Source: Micromonospora chersina (GTDB lineage Bacteria > Actinomycetota > Actinomycetes > Mycobacteriales > Micromonosporaceae). Taken from it: DNA of 64,000 nt. The notes beneath the pieces are model-generated. The model was given only the letters and a program-made list of their open reading frames with translations, did no database searches and was not told where the DNA came from. Below are positions 7,929 through 18,299 of this stretch, piece after piece. A program made the position numbers and the translations under genes. Positions within the stretch are counted from its first letter, which is position 1; each line of letters begins with the position of its first letter. Where the stretch lies: positions 6,607,711-6,671,710 of the forward strand of contig NZ_FMIB01000002.1 in assembly GCF_900091475.1 (NCBI RefSeq), written 5' to 3'.

Positions 7929-8361
7929 GTCAATGCACCGTAATCGCCATGCGTGCGGCGCCGGCCCGGTTGCCGAAAGTGGTCCGCGGAGGGGCGGGAA
8001 TTCCGGCCTGGGCCCGGCCGGCACTCCTTCGGCCGCCTTGTGCCCGTCCGCGAGGCTTCCGCGCCCGTGACGATCGGCGCTCCAACGGTGAACCGGCACA
8101 GTCGGGACATCCTCCGGCCTGCCCGAACTACGCGGTCGGGCCAGGAGGGGATGAGCGGGCGGTCCGGCGCTCATCCGTGGCGCGGGACGACAGACGAGGT
8201 CAGGTGCGGCGCGACGCCCCGAACAGGAACCACCCGCGCACCGCGCAAAGCTGGCGCGGCGTACACCCGTCGCGCTCGGCCTTTGATCTTGCCGACCGTC
8301 CACTGTGGGATCATGGTGGCTCGTGCGCGCGGTCTCCGCGCCGGAGCATCTGGAGGAATGT
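7929..8361. other. 433-bp intergenic region between divergent genes
   Basis: Divergent upstream region of the carboxypeptidase (minus) and the SapA-like gene (plus). I see no supported gene, hairpin or operator; overlapping frames in it have no recognisable content. Confidence 0.5.
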
Positions 8362-8820
8362 GTGCGTGCATCAGCGCGACGACTGGCCATTGCGAGTGTC
8401 ACCGCGACCGTTGCCGCGGTGACACTCGCCTCGCCAGCGCGGGCGGCGACGAATCCGTTCACGGCGGCCCAGGCGTGCAACAACGACTTCGGTGGCTCGT
8501 GGGCCTACGCCAGTGACGGGCACCGGTCGATCTACGCCTCGGACGGCACCAAGGTGGGCGACGTCTACCTCATGTACAACGGCGCGAGCGGCTACAACTG
8601 CGTCGCCACCCTCAAGCGGGTCGCCGTCGGCTCGACGACCGGCGTCTCCGCGGGGATCCGGGTGGAGGGCAGCTCCTGGGTCGACGACTCCGGGAGCTAC
8701 AAGTACTACGCCGCGATCCAGCGTTCCGCCGTCGACAAGTGTGTGATGTACCGCGGTGAGGTCCTGTACGGCACGAGCTGGCAGGGCGCCGGCCGGTCCA
8801 GCTGGGGCAACTGCGGCTGA
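8362..8820 (+). CDS. Secreted SapA-like (spore-associated protein A family) protein
   Basis: A 152-residue secreted protein from GTG 8362, with GGAGGA five bases upstream. A signal peptide occupies about 1-28 (VAAVTLASPARAA). The mature part has cysteines in CNNDF, YNCVATL, DKCVMY and the final NCG, with VYLMYNGASGYNCVATLKR resembling streptomycete spore-associated protein A, where similar T/Y-N-x-x-x-G-x-N-C patterns occur. Two disulfides are likely. The molecular role of SapA-like proteins is not established; it is probably a cell-surface or extracellular protein. Confidence 0.6.
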   Translation: MRASARRLAIASVTATVAAVTLASPARAATNPFTAAQACNNDFGGSWAYASDGHRSIYASDGTKVGDVYLMYNGASGYNCVATLKRVAVGSTTGVSAGIRVEGSSWVDDSGSYKYYAAIQRSAVDKCVMYRGEVLYGTSWQGAGRSSWGNCG

Positions 8821-8845
8821 GCCGCCACCGCCGTCGGCCCTCCGG

Positions 8846-8885
8846 CCGGTCCGAGGACGAGCCCGTGGGTCACGCCTCGGACCGG
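8846..8885. terminator. Convergent hairpin terminator
   Basis: CCGGTCCGAGG (8846-8856) pairs with CCTCGGACCGG (8875-8885) across an 18-base loop, between the ends of the SapA-like gene and the convergent oxidoreductase. No U-tract, as usual in high-GC actinobacteria. Confidence 0.5.
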
Positions 8886-8917
8886 TCGCGGGCCGGCGGA
8901 ACCGCCGCGGTGCCGGG

Positions 8918-9400
8918 TCAGCCGGGCCGGCGCTCGACCCGGAACACGGGGTAGCGCGCAGCCACGGCCTCGAACTCGCTCACGGGCGCGGCCGGGTCCA
9001 CGGGGATGTGCGGGCGAGCGCCCGGCGCCTTCCGCACGTAGCGCCGCAGGATCGGCGCGCGGTCGCCGGCCGGCACCTCGACCAACCGGCAGGGCGTTCG
9101 ACGACGCCGGTGGATGATCGCCCGGCCACCGTTCGCCCGCACGTTGCGGACCCAGTTGCACTGCTCGCCGAGCATCGACACCAGGAACCAGTGGCCGTCG
9201 TGGTCGGCCATGCCCAGTGGGAAACCGGTGACCCGGCCGGTGCGACGCCCGGGAACCTCCAAGGTCACCCACCGCTTCGGTGCCAGGCCCAGGCGGAACA
9301 CCGCCGCCCAGAACCGCGCGAACCGCCGGGCCGTGGCGTCGCCCCGGCCGCCGGCGTACATCCGCCGGGCCGCGCTGTCCGACACCAGCCATCCGGCCAT
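8918..9400 (-). CDS. F420-dependent nitroreductase-like (Ddn/DUF385 family) oxidoreductase
   Basis: A 160-residue Ddn-family split-barrel protein. Typical segments are VTLEVPGRRTGRVTGFPLGM and DGHWFLVSMLGEQCNWVRNVRANGGRAII, followed by PILRRYVRKAPGARPHIPVD. These are the hallmarks of deazaflavin (F420)-dependent nitroreductase-fold proteins, which act on quinones, nitroaromatics or other acceptors. The cellular substrate is unknown. It stands alone, convergent with the SapA-like gene and divergent from the first enzyme of the hemicellulose island. Confidence 0.85.
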   Translation of the reverse strand: MAGWLVSDSAARRMYAGGRGDATARRFARFWAAVFRLGLAPKRWVTLEVPGRRTGRVTGFPLGMADHDGHWFLVSMLGEQCNWVRNVRANGGRAIIHRRRRTPCRLVEVPAGDRAPILRRYVRKAPGARPHIPVDPAAPVSEFEAVAARYPVFRVERRPG

Positions 9401-9524
9401 TCCGCCTCCTCAGAGAACGCCCGGCCGCCCGATCGTACCGTGACGGCCCTGCGTGATGCGGGCATGGCCGGCCGTCGGGATGCGGCGTCGTCGAAGCCCA
9501 TGTGATTTAATCAGCAAGCATCGA

Positions 9525-9538
9525 TGTTATCGATAACA
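9525..9538. promoter_or_regulatory. LacI-type operator, site 1
   Basis: TGTTATCGATAACA, a perfect 14-bp palindrome (16 bp with flanking A/T), 135 bp upstream of the SGNH esterase start. First of thirteen copies in the island. Confidence 0.8.
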
Positions 9539-9673
9539 TTTGGTCGGGGTCCCCGCCTCCGGGGCTGTGGCGCCAGCCGAGTCAGCGCTTGCTGGCCGCC
9601 TGCAGCGGCGGCAACGACCAGAAGTGGAGCCGGGGCTGACGCCCCGACCAGCGGCTACCGGGAAGGAACGATC

Positions 9674-10789
9674 ATGCGCACAACGGCACGATGGCTCGCG
9701 GGGTGCGCCGCAACGGCCGTCCTGGTCACCGGCGCGGTGGCCCAGGCCGGCCCGGCCGGCGCGGAATCCAACGGTGGGGTACGGGTGATGCCGCTCGGTG
9801 ACTCGATCACCGAGGGCACCCAGGTGCCCGGCGGCTACCGCATCGGCCTGTGGCAGCGCCTCGCCAACGGCCGGTACACCACCGACTTCGTCGGGTCCCA
9901 GTACAACGGGCCCGCCGCTCTCGGGGACCACGACCACGAGGGCCACCCCGGCTGGCGCATCGACCAGATCGACGCCAACATCGTCGGCTGGCTGAACACC
10001 TACCAGCCGCACACCGTTCTGCTGCACATCGGCACCAACGACATCCTGCAGAACTACAACGTCGCCGGCGCGCCGAACCGGCTCTCCGCGCTTATCGACC
10101 ACATCACGAGCACCGCCCCCGGGGCCGAGGTGTTCGTCGCGCAGCTGACCCCGTTGGCCAACAGCGGCCAGGAATCAGCCGTGCGCGGCTTCAACGCGGC
10201 CATCCCGGGCATCGTGCAGAGCAAGGTGAACGCCGGCAGGCACGTCCACCTCGTCGACATGCACACCGCCGTGACGACGGCCGACCTGATCGACGGCATC
10301 CATCCCACCGCCAACGGCTACGACAGGATGGCCGCGGTCTGGTACAGCGCCCTGCAGGCGGCGCCCGGCAGCATCGGCACCCCGGGTGGCGCCGGTGGCT
10401 CGGCCACCCAGGTCGTGGGCGCGCAGTCCGGGCGGTGCCTGGACGTCCCGAACGGCAGCACCACCAACGGCACCCAGGTGCAGTTGTACGACTGCTGGGG
10501 CGGCACCATGCAGCGCTGGACATACACCTCGGCCAGGCAGTTGCAGGTGTACGGCACCAAGTGCCTGGACGCCGAGGGCGGTGCCGGCGCGAACGGCACC
10601 CGCGTGATCATCTGGGACTGCAACGGCGGCGCCAACCAGCAGTGGAACATCAACGCCGGCGGTACCATCAGCGGAGTCCAGTCGGGACGCTGCCTCGATG
10701 CGTACAACTTGGGCACCGCCAACGGGACGAGGATCGTTCTCTGGGACTGCCACGGCGGCGCCAACCAGCAGTGGAGCCTGCGCGGCTGA
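9674..10789 (+). CDS. Secreted SGNH-family esterase with C-terminal CBM13 (acetyl xylan esterase-like)
   Basis: A 371-residue secreted enzyme. Signal peptide about 1-31. An SGNH hydrolase domain (about 35-225) carries block I MPLGDSITEG (nucleophile Ser44), block III HIGTNDILQN and block V DGIHPTANGYDRM (catalytic Asp/His). A Gly-rich linker precedes a ricin-type CBM13 trefoil (about 245-371) with three repeats, each with a CLD motif and a Q-x-W or QRW motif ([10 protein letters not shown]). Such proteins are typically acetyl xylan esterases or rhamnogalacturonan acetylesterases removing acetyl groups from plant polysaccharides. ATG 9674 follows AAGGAACG. The palindromic operator upstream and xylanolytic neighbours support a hemicellulose role. 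Confidence 0.85.
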   Translation: MRTTARWLAGCAATAVLVTGAVAQAGPAGAESNGGVRVMPLGDSITEGTQVPGGYRIGLWQRLANGRYTTDFVGSQYNGPAALGDHDHEGHPGWRIDQIDANIVGWLNTYQPHTVLLHIGTNDILQNYNVAGAPNRLSALIDHITSTAPGAEVFVAQLTPLANSGQESAVRGFNAAIPGIVQSKVNAGRHVHLVDMHTAVTTADLIDGIHPTANGYDRMAAVWYSALQAAPGSIGTPGGAGGSATQVVGAQSGRCLDVPNGSTTNGTQVQLYDCWGGTMQRWTYTSARQLQVYGTKCLDAEGGAGANGTRVIIWDCNGGANQQWNINAGGTISGVQSGRCLDAYNLGTANGTRIVLWDCHGGANQQWSLRG

Positions 10790-10816
10790 CAGCTTCGCAG
10801 CGTGGCCGTACGAATG

Positions 10817-10859
10817 CGGATGTCCCGGTGCTCCCTGGGCGGGAGCACCGGGACATCCG
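10817..10859. terminator. Strong bidirectional hairpin terminator
   Basis: A perfect 19-bp stem (10817-10835 with 10841-10859; arm begins CGGATGTCCCGG) around a TGGGC loop, between the convergent SGNH esterase and GH10 xylanase genes. Confidence 0.85.
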
Positions 10860-10920
10860 GTTCAGCGGGCCGATCCTCAGGCGCCCGGGGCAGCGGCGTC
10901 GGCTGCGGGGAGCGCGCCCG

Positions 10921-12408
<1,488 letters not shown>

Positions 12409-12445
12409 TCACACCTTTCGGGTCATGGCTGGTGGCGGTGCGCGG

Positions 12446-14554
12446 TCAGGGGGTGGTCATGTCGAATGTGCGGACGGTGACGGCGCCACCGAGGGCCCGG
12501 GTGGCGTAGTTGAAGATCGCGTAGCGGTAGCCCATGAAGAACTGCCAGGCGTTGTTGAGGGTGAAGGCCGGGCCCAGGGCAGTGAAGGTGACGCCGTCGG
12601 TGCTGTAGGAGAACCGGGCCTGCCGGCCGGTGCCCGGGCGGATGTCCGCGGTGGCCCGCAGCCAGATCCGGCCGCCGGAGACCGCGGCGGAGGCCGCCTC
12701 GGTGCCGATTCCGGTGGTGTTCCAGTTGCCGTCCATGGTCAGGCCGTTGACGAGCGTGACCCGGGTGGCGCCGCCGTCGCGTCGGACGCCGATCCACGCC
12801 GAGGAGTCACGCAGCATCGCCAGGCCGGACCGGTCGCCGTCGGCCATGGCCGAGTAGTCCAGCTCCACCGTCGCCGTGGACGTCGGTCCCTGGATGCGGT
12901 GCGTGAGCGTGTTGCGGGCCGCGTACAGGTCGTTGGTGACGGTCGCGGTCTGCAGGCGCAGCCCGCTGCCGGTCGACCACTTCGTGTTGTCCGGGTTGTG
13001 GTTCCACTCCCACTGCGGCCCGAGGCCGCTGCCGGTGAAGGTGTCCGCCCCGGTCATCGGGCGCACGGTCTTCGACGAGGCGGGGATGTTCGGCGCGGGG
13101 TAGGTGGCGCCCCAGGCCCCGTTGACGGTCTGCACGGTGGGCCACCCGTCGGCGGTCCACGTGATGGGCGCCAGGACCGGGACCCGGCCGCCCGGGTACG
13201 CGTCCTGGAAGGCCATGTAGTACCAGTCGCCGTTCTGGGTCTGCACGAGGCCGCCCTGGTGCGGCACGCCCCCACCGGCGATCGGGCCGGGCATGTTGAG
13301 CAGCACCTGGTGCATCTCGTACGGGCCGAACGGGCTGCTGGACCGCAGGACGTACTGGCCGTTGGCGGGGCGGGTCAGGAAGATGTAGTAGTAGCCGTTG
13401 CGCTTGTAGAACCGGGAGCCCTCGAGCGTCCCGACGCTGGACGGGGTGGTGAACACCTGCTGGGCGCGGACCTGGCTCAACCCGTCGGCGGACAGCTGGG
13501 CGACGCTGATGGTGCCGTTGCCGTAGGCGACGTACATCGTGTCGTTGTCGTCGACGAGCAGCCCGGTGTCGTAGTAGCAGTTGTTGATCTGCGAGCGTTT
13601 CTGCCAGGCGCCGTCGACGGCCGTCGAGGTGTACACGTACGTGCGGTTGAACTCGACGCAGCCGATCCAGTAGTAGGTGCTGTTGCTCCTGCGGTAGTTG
13701 AAGGCCGAGGCCCAGATGCCCTTGACGTACGCGCGACCGCCGGTGAGGTTGTACGCGCTGGAGCCGAAGTCGAGGCTCGGCACCGAGTGTCCGGCGTACT
13801 CCCAGTGCACCAGGTCGTACGAGCGCAGGATCGGTGCGCCGGGGGAGTAGTGCATGGTCGAGGCCGAGTAGTAGTAGGCGTCACCGACCCGGATGATGTC
13901 GCCGTCGGCGAAGTCCTGCCACACCACGGGGTTGGCGTAGGACGTCGCGGGCGGTGTCGACGTGGTGGGTGTCGGGTCGGTCGTGTCGACCCGGACGAGT
14001 TGCCATTGCTGGTTGGCGCCGTTCCAGTCGGTGTACTGGACGATGTTGGCGCCGTCGGTGGTGGCGGCTCCCTGTACTTCGACGGCTTTGCCGCTGTTGC
14101 GGTTGAGGAGTCGGAGGTAGCCGCCGGAGTCGGCGAGTTGGAATTGTTGGTTGGTGGCGTTGGCGTCGGTCCATTGGATGAGGGGTGCGCCGTCGGTGGT
14201 GGCGCGGTTGGAGACGTCGAGGACCTTGCCGGAGTTGCGGGACTTGAGGCGGTAGTAGCCGCCGCCGGAGTCGACGAACTGCCATTGCTGGTTGGTGCCG
14301 TTGTTGCGGGTCCACTGGGTGATGCGGGCGCCGTCGGTGGTGGAGGCGCCGTAGACGTCGAGGGCCTTGCCGCTGTTGCGGTTGAGCAGCACGTACCAGG
14401 CACTCGTGTCGACAGTCGCCGCGGCCGCCTCGGTGGCGGTCACCGCGGCGGCGGCGACGCTCGCCAGCAGCGTCACGGCGGCGGCGACGGCCAACCCCGG
14501 ACGTCGGCCGCGTCGGTGTCCTGCGGTCGGTGGGGCCGTGCCGTTGATGGTCAT
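12446..14554 (-). CDS. Secreted GH43 enzyme with N-terminal CBM13 (beta-xylosidase/arabinofuranosidase type)
   Basis: A 702-residue secreted glycosidase. Signal peptide about 1-46 ending in EAAAA. CBM13 about 47-190. A GH43 five-bladed propeller follows at about 205-510, opening with NPVVWQDFADGDIIRVGDAYYY (general-base Asp), with a middle Asp candidate in CYYDTGLLVDDND and the acid Glu in GTLEGSRFYKRNGYYYIF. A C-terminal beta-sandwich (about 515-702; SGLGPQWEWNHNPDNTKW) is typical of the xylosidase-like GH43 subfamilies. It likely releases xylose or arabinose from arabinoxylan. ATG 14554 has GGAGGG upstream; a perfect operator lies 35 bp upstream. Confidence 0.9.
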   Translation of the reverse strand: MTINGTAPPTAGHRRGRRPGLAVAAAVTLLASVAAAAVTATEAAAATVDTSAWYVLLNRNSGKALDVYGASTTDGARITQWTRNNGTNQQWQFVDSGGGYYRLKSRNSGKVLDVSNRATTDGAPLIQWTDANATNQQFQLADSGGYLRLLNRNSGKAVEVQGAATTDGANIVQYTDWNGANQQWQLVRVDTTDPTPTTSTPPATSYANPVVWQDFADGDIIRVGDAYYYSASTMHYSPGAPILRSYDLVHWEYAGHSVPSLDFGSSAYNLTGGRAYVKGIWASAFNYRRSNSTYYWIGCVEFNRTYVYTSTAVDGAWQKRSQINNCYYDTGLLVDDNDTMYVAYGNGTISVAQLSADGLSQVRAQQVFTTPSSVGTLEGSRFYKRNGYYYIFLTRPANGQYVLRSSSPFGPYEMHQVLLNMPGPIAGGGVPHQGGLVQTQNGDWYYMAFQDAYPGGRVPVLAPITWTADGWPTVQTVNGAWGATYPAPNIPASSKTVRPMTGADTFTGSGLGPQWEWNHNPDNTKWSTGSGLRLQTATVTNDLYAARNTLTHRIQGPTSTATVELDYSAMADGDRSGLAMLRDSSAWIGVRRDGGATRVTLVNGLTMDGNWNTTGIGTEAASAAVSGGRIWLRATADIRPGTGRQARFSYSTDGVTFTALGPAFTLNNAWQFFMGYRYAIFNYATRALGGAVTVRTFDMTTP
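13989..14413. repeat. 425-bp direct repeat, copy 2 (CBM13 module of the GH43 gene)
   Basis: Second copy of 10928-11352 with no mismatch found. Synonymous sites are identical too, including CAA glutamine codons that the island's other CBM13 modules (17011-17440, 20600-21030) mostly replace by CAG. Confidence 0.95.
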
Positions 14555-14933
14555 GGGCGTGTTCCCTCCGGTGGGGAGTCGCTACCGGCTGTTAGCGCTA
14601 ACAACAGGCGGTCGACATGCGGTGTGGGTGGTGGTGGTCGGGGGATCCCGAGGCGTGCCGGGCGGCGCCGAATGCACGGACAACGGGGCCGTCAACGTTG
14701 CCAGAATGTTTCTCCGCATTCAAGAGCTAAGGCGTTTGTCGATGCGTTGCGTCCCGTGCGGAGATCCACCACCACGCTGTTCCGGCGGGTCGACTTGTCG
14801 CCGTCATGCCGCATAACGTTTTTCGGCCGCCAATTCTCGTCGCGCATGAGGCCGCGGATCAGCGGGGCTCGCACCCCGGCCGCCCCTTCTTGACGCGGCC
14901 GCCCGGATCGAGTTGTGTGACTGCGACGTGAAG
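14555..14933. other. 379-bp divergent promoter region
   Basis: Between the minus-strand GH43 gene and the plus-strand sigma-CBM42 gene. It holds operator site 2 and no supported gene. An AT-richer stretch (14695-14750) may hold the sigma gene promoter, but no -35/-10 pair is clear. Confidence 0.5.
14590..14603. promoter_or_regulatory. LacI-type operator, site 2
   Basis: TGTTAGCGCTAACA, perfect palindrome, 35 bp upstream of the GH43 start and about 330 bp from the sigma-CBM42 gene. Confidence 0.85.
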
Positions 14934-16526
14934 ATGCGAGCTACCGGCGCCAACGAGGCGGACCTCGTGGTCGCGGCGCAGGCGGGTGACCGGCGGGCCA
15001 TGGACGAGTTGATCGCGGCCGGCCTGCCGCTGGTCTACGCCCTCGCGCACCGCGCGCTCGGCGGGCACCCGGACACCGACGACGTCGTCCAGGACACCAT
15101 GCTGCGTGCCGTCCGCCGGCTCCCGGAGCTGCACGCGCCGGAGAGCTTCCGGCCCTGGTTGGCGGCGATCGCCCTGCGCCAGCTCAGCACTCTCCTGCAC
15201 CGCCGGCAGGTCGCCGCCCGACGGGCCGCCCCCCTGGACGAGGCCGCCGGGCTGCCGGATGCCGGCGCCGCCTTCGAGGACCTGGCGACGCTGCGCCTGG
15301 AGCTGTCCGGGCAGCGCCGACAGCTCGTCCGGGCGAGTCGATGGCTCGACCCGGACGACCGGGCGTTGCTGTCCCTGTGGTGGCTGGAGACGGCCGGCGA
15401 ACTGACCCGGACCGACGTGGCGGCGGCCCTGGCCGTCAGCGTCGCGCACGCGGCGGTGCGGGTGCAGCGGATGCGCCATCAACTCGACGTGAGCCGCGGC
15501 CTGGTCGCCGCGCTGGAGTCCGGACCGAGGTGCGCCGGGCTGGAAGCCGCGGCGGCGGGGTGGGACGGCGTCCCGAGTCCGTTGTGGCGCAAGCGGTTGG
15601 CCCGGCACACCCGGTCCTGCGGCCGCTGCGCACGCGCCGACAGTGGCATGATCGCCCCGGAACGGCTGCTGCTGGGCGTCGGCCTGCTCCCCGTTCCGGT
15701 CGGGCTCGCCGCCGTGCTGCTCGGCCGGGGCGCGCTCGGCGCGGCCGCCCCTTCCACGGCCGCCCTGTCGGGTGCGATCGGCGGCGGATCCGGCGGTGGT
15801 GTCGGCGCGGGCGCCAAGGCCGGACTGCTCGCCCAACTGCTCCAGGCGGTGGTGGCGCACCCCGTCGCCGCGACAGTGGTCGCCGGTGCGGTCGCCACCG
15901 GCGCCGCGGCCACCGTGACGGTCCTGCCCACGCACCCGCCACCCCCGGCGTCCGCGCCGGTCGCGGCACCGACCTCGCCGTCCGGGCCGCGTGCCGTCCC
16001 GTCCTCGCCGCCGGCGGCCGCGGTGCCCGAGCCGGCACCCCGGACGACTCCGGCCGCCGGACCCTCGGCCGGCCGTACCGCGTCCCTGACCGCGGGACGG
16101 CCCCTGTCGCTGGAGTCGGCAAACGGAAACGGACGGTACGTCGCCACCGTCGACGGTCTCGGCGTCCTGATGCCGGTCGGTCCGGACAGCACCGACGCGG
16201 CGCGCCGCCAGGCGACCTTCACGGTGCTCGCGGGCCTGGCCGACCCCCGCTGCTTCTCCTTCCGTGCCGGGGACGGGCGGTACCTGCGGCACTCGTCCTG
16301 GCGGCTGCGGCTCAGCCCCGCCGACGGGACCGAGCTGTTCCGTGGTGACGCCACCTTCTGCGCGCGCGACGGCGCGACCGCCTCCTCCACGGCGCTGGAA
16401 GCGTCGAACTACCCCGGCTGGTTCCTGCGGCACCGCGATGGGCAGTTGTGGGTGGACCAGGCGGACGGCACCCCCGCCTTCCGCGCCGACAGCTCATTCC
16501 GAATCCGGCCCGCCCTGGCGGGCTGA
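14934..16526 (+). CDS. Sigma-70 (ECF) factor fused to zinc anti-sigma-like motif, membrane segments and extracellular AbfB/CBM42 domain
   Basis: A 530-residue multidomain regulator. Residues about 8-75 are sigma region 2 (LVVAAQAGDRRAMDELIAAG, DTDDVVQDTMLRAVRRLPEL); about 120-185 is region 4. H225-TRS-C229-GR-C232 is an exact HX3CX2C zinc anti-sigma motif. Hydrophobic stretches lie at about 253-273 and 307-333, then a Pro-rich spacer (about 334-385). Residues about 390-527 are an AbfB-type beta-trefoil (SLESANGNGRYVATVDG, GDGRYLRHSSWRL, NYPGWFLRHRDGQLWV), the arabinofuranose-binding CBM42 fold. Inferred role: senses arabinose-containing polymer outside and activates transcription inside. ATG 14934 is the likeliest start; GTG 14928 and TTG 14913 are alternatives. 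Sigma factors with C-terminal sugar-binding extensions are known in actinobacteria, but the targets are unknown. Confidence 0.8.
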   Translation: MRATGANEADLVVAAQAGDRRAMDELIAAGLPLVYALAHRALGGHPDTDDVVQDTMLRAVRRLPELHAPESFRPWLAAIALRQLSTLLHRRQVAARRAAPLDEAAGLPDAGAAFEDLATLRLELSGQRRQLVRASRWLDPDDRALLSLWWLETAGELTRTDVAAALAVSVAHAAVRVQRMRHQLDVSRGLVAALESGPRCAGLEAAAAGWDGVPSPLWRKRLARHTRSCGRCARADSGMIAPERLLLGVGLLPVPVGLAAVLLGRGALGAAAPSTAALSGAIGGGSGGGVGAGAKAGLLAQLLQAVVAHPVAATVVAGAVATGAAATVTVLPTHPPPPASAPVAAPTSPSGPRAVPSSPPAAAVPEPAPRTTPAAGPSAGRTASLTAGRPLSLESANGNGRYVATVDGLGVLMPVGPDSTDAARRQATFTVLAGLADPRCFSFRAGDGRYLRHSSWRLRLSPADGTELFRGDATFCARDGATASSTALEASNYPGWFLRHRDGQLWVDQADGTPAFRADSSFRIRPALAG

Positions 16527-16878
16527 CCGGCTCCGCCTGACCCCACCCAGGCGCCGGTGATAACAGTTTTCGGCATTACGGTTCCGGTCCTGGTGAGTGA
16601 CACACCCGAACAATTTACATAGACGCAATTCATTGAGGATGGCGTCTGTTATCGCTAACATGCGTGCTGCGGGACTGAGCGGGACGCTGGGAGCCGGGCG
16701 ATGCGGCGCCCGCTCAGCCCGGGGGCGGCCCGGCTCGGCCTGCCCGCTGCAGCCGCGAGCCCCCGCACCTGCCTGCCCGCAGGTCACCTCGACGTGCTGA
16801 CGCCACCACCGGCACCGGCACACACACGCGGCGCGCGTCCACCCTGCCGGCGCGTGACCCGCAGCGAAGGAGTGGTTC
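16527..16878. other. 352-bp upstream region of the esterase/GH43 operon
   Basis: Contains operator site 3 in an AT-rich stretch (16560-16670) and then about 200 bp of leader. No gene is supported. AAGGAG at 16866-16871 is the ribosome binding site of the esterase gene. Confidence 0.5.
16647..16660. promoter_or_regulatory. LacI-type operator, site 3
   Basis: TGTTATCGCTAACA, a hybrid of the two half-site types seen in the island (GTTATCG and CGCTAAC), 218 bp upstream of the esterase start. Confidence 0.75.
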
Positions 16879-18249
16879 ATGAATGTCAACGGTCCGGCCC
16901 GTTCCACCGCTCCACACGGGCATCGCCGGCGGTCGCCACTGGCCGCGGCAACGGCGGCGCTCGTCGCGGCCGGCGCACTCGTCACGGTGAACGCGGCGCC
17001 CGCCTCGGCGGCGACGGTGGACACAAACGCCTCGTACGTCCTGGTCAACCGCAACAGCGGCAAGGCGCTGGACGTGTACGGCGCGTCGACGGCCGACGGC
17101 GCGCGGGTCACCCAGTGGACCCGCAACAACGGCGCCAACCAGCAGTGGCAGTTCGTGGACTCCGGTGGCGGCTACTACCGACTGAGGTCCCGCGGGTCCG
17201 GCAAGGTCCTGGACGTCTCGGGCGGCTCCACCGCCGACGGCGCACCCGTCGTGCAGTGGAGCGACCACAACGGCGCCAACCAGCAGTTCCGGTTGGCCGA
17301 CTCGTCCGGCGGCTACGTACGCCTCATCAACCGCAACAGCGGCAAGGCCGTCGAGGTCCAGAACGCCGCGACCACCGACGGCGCCAACGTCGTGCAGTAC
17401 ACGGACTGGAGCGGCGCCAACCAACAGTGGGAACTGGTCATGCTGACCGGCGGCGGCACCGGTGGGGGCTGTGGCAGGCCCCCGGGTCTGTCCAACGGCA
17501 GCCACACGATCCTGAGCGGCGGCAAGAGCCGGAGCTACATCCTGCGCCTCCCCGGCAACTACGACAGCAACCGCCAGTACCGGTTGATCTTCGCGTTCCA
17601 CTGGCGCGGTGGCACGGCCAACGAGGTCGACTCGGGGGGCACGAGCGGCGCCGCCTGGTCCTACTACGGCCAGCTGGAGCAGTCGAACAACAGCGCCATC
17701 CTCGTCGCCCCGCAGGGCCTCGGCAACGGCTGGGCCAACTCCGGCGGCGAGGACGTCACCTTCGTCGATGACATGATCAGGCAGATCGAGGGTGCCCTCT
17801 GCGTCAACACCGGGCAGCTCTTCGCCCTCGGATTCAGCTGGGGCGGCGGCATGAGCTACGCGCTGGCGTGCGCCCGGGCGAACGTCTTCCGGGCCGTCGC
17901 GGTCTTCAGCGGCGCGCAGATCAGCGGGTGCAGCGGCGGCACCCAGCCCGTCGCGTACTTCGGGCTGCACGGCATCGGCGACACGGTGCTCAACATCGCG
18001 CAGGGCCGGGCGCTCCGTGACACCTTCGTCCGGAACAACGGCTGCACGCCGCAGAGCCCACCGGAGCCCTCGGCCGGCAGTCGCACCCACGTCACCACCG
18101 CCTACTCCGGCTGCCGTGCCGGCTACCCCGTGCAGTGGGCCGCGTTCGACAACGGCCACATGCCGGGCCCGGTGGACGGGACCTACGCCGAAAGCGGCGT
18201 CACGACGTGGACCAAGGGCGAGGTGTGGAGATTCTTCGCCCAGTTCTGA
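16879..18249 (+). CDS. Secreted CE1/PHB-depolymerase-like esterase (feruloyl esterase type) with N-terminal CBM13
   Basis: A 456-residue secreted esterase. Signal peptide about 1-46 (NAAPASAA), CBM13 about 47-190, a Gly/Thr linker, then an alpha/beta hydrolase domain of the LpqC/polyhydroxybutyrate depolymerase type (about 203-456). Nucleophile Ser is in ALGFSWGGGMSYA; the oxyanion/entry motif is IFAFHWRGGTANEVD; catalytic Asp and His are probable in YFGLHGIGDTVLNI and AAFDNGHMPGP. Xylan-cluster members of this family are usually feruloyl esterases that free ferulate from arabinose side chains; that activity is inferred. It precedes a GH43 gene by 50 bp on the same strand, likely one operon, with operator site 3 upstream. 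Confidence 0.85.
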   Translation: MNVNGPARSTAPHGHRRRSPLAAATAALVAAGALVTVNAAPASAATVDTNASYVLVNRNSGKALDVYGASTADGARVTQWTRNNGANQQWQFVDSGGGYYRLRSRGSGKVLDVSGGSTADGAPVVQWSDHNGANQQFRLADSSGGYVRLINRNSGKAVEVQNAATTDGANVVQYTDWSGANQQWELVMLTGGGTGGGCGRPPGLSNGSHTILSGGKSRSYILRLPGNYDSNRQYRLIFAFHWRGGTANEVDSGGTSGAAWSYYGQLEQSNNSAILVAPQGLGNGWANSGGEDVTFVDDMIRQIEGALCVNTGQLFALGFSWGGGMSYALACARANVFRAVAVFSGAQISGCSGGTQPVAYFGLHGIGDTVLNIAQGRALRDTFVRNNGCTPQSPPEPSAGSRTHVTTAYSGCRAGYPVQWAAFDNGHMPGPVDGTYAESGVTTWTKGEVWRFFAQF

Positions 18250-18299
18250 CGCCCTGCCGCCCCACATCAGACAGCAACCCGCAGCCACTGGAGGCAGAC

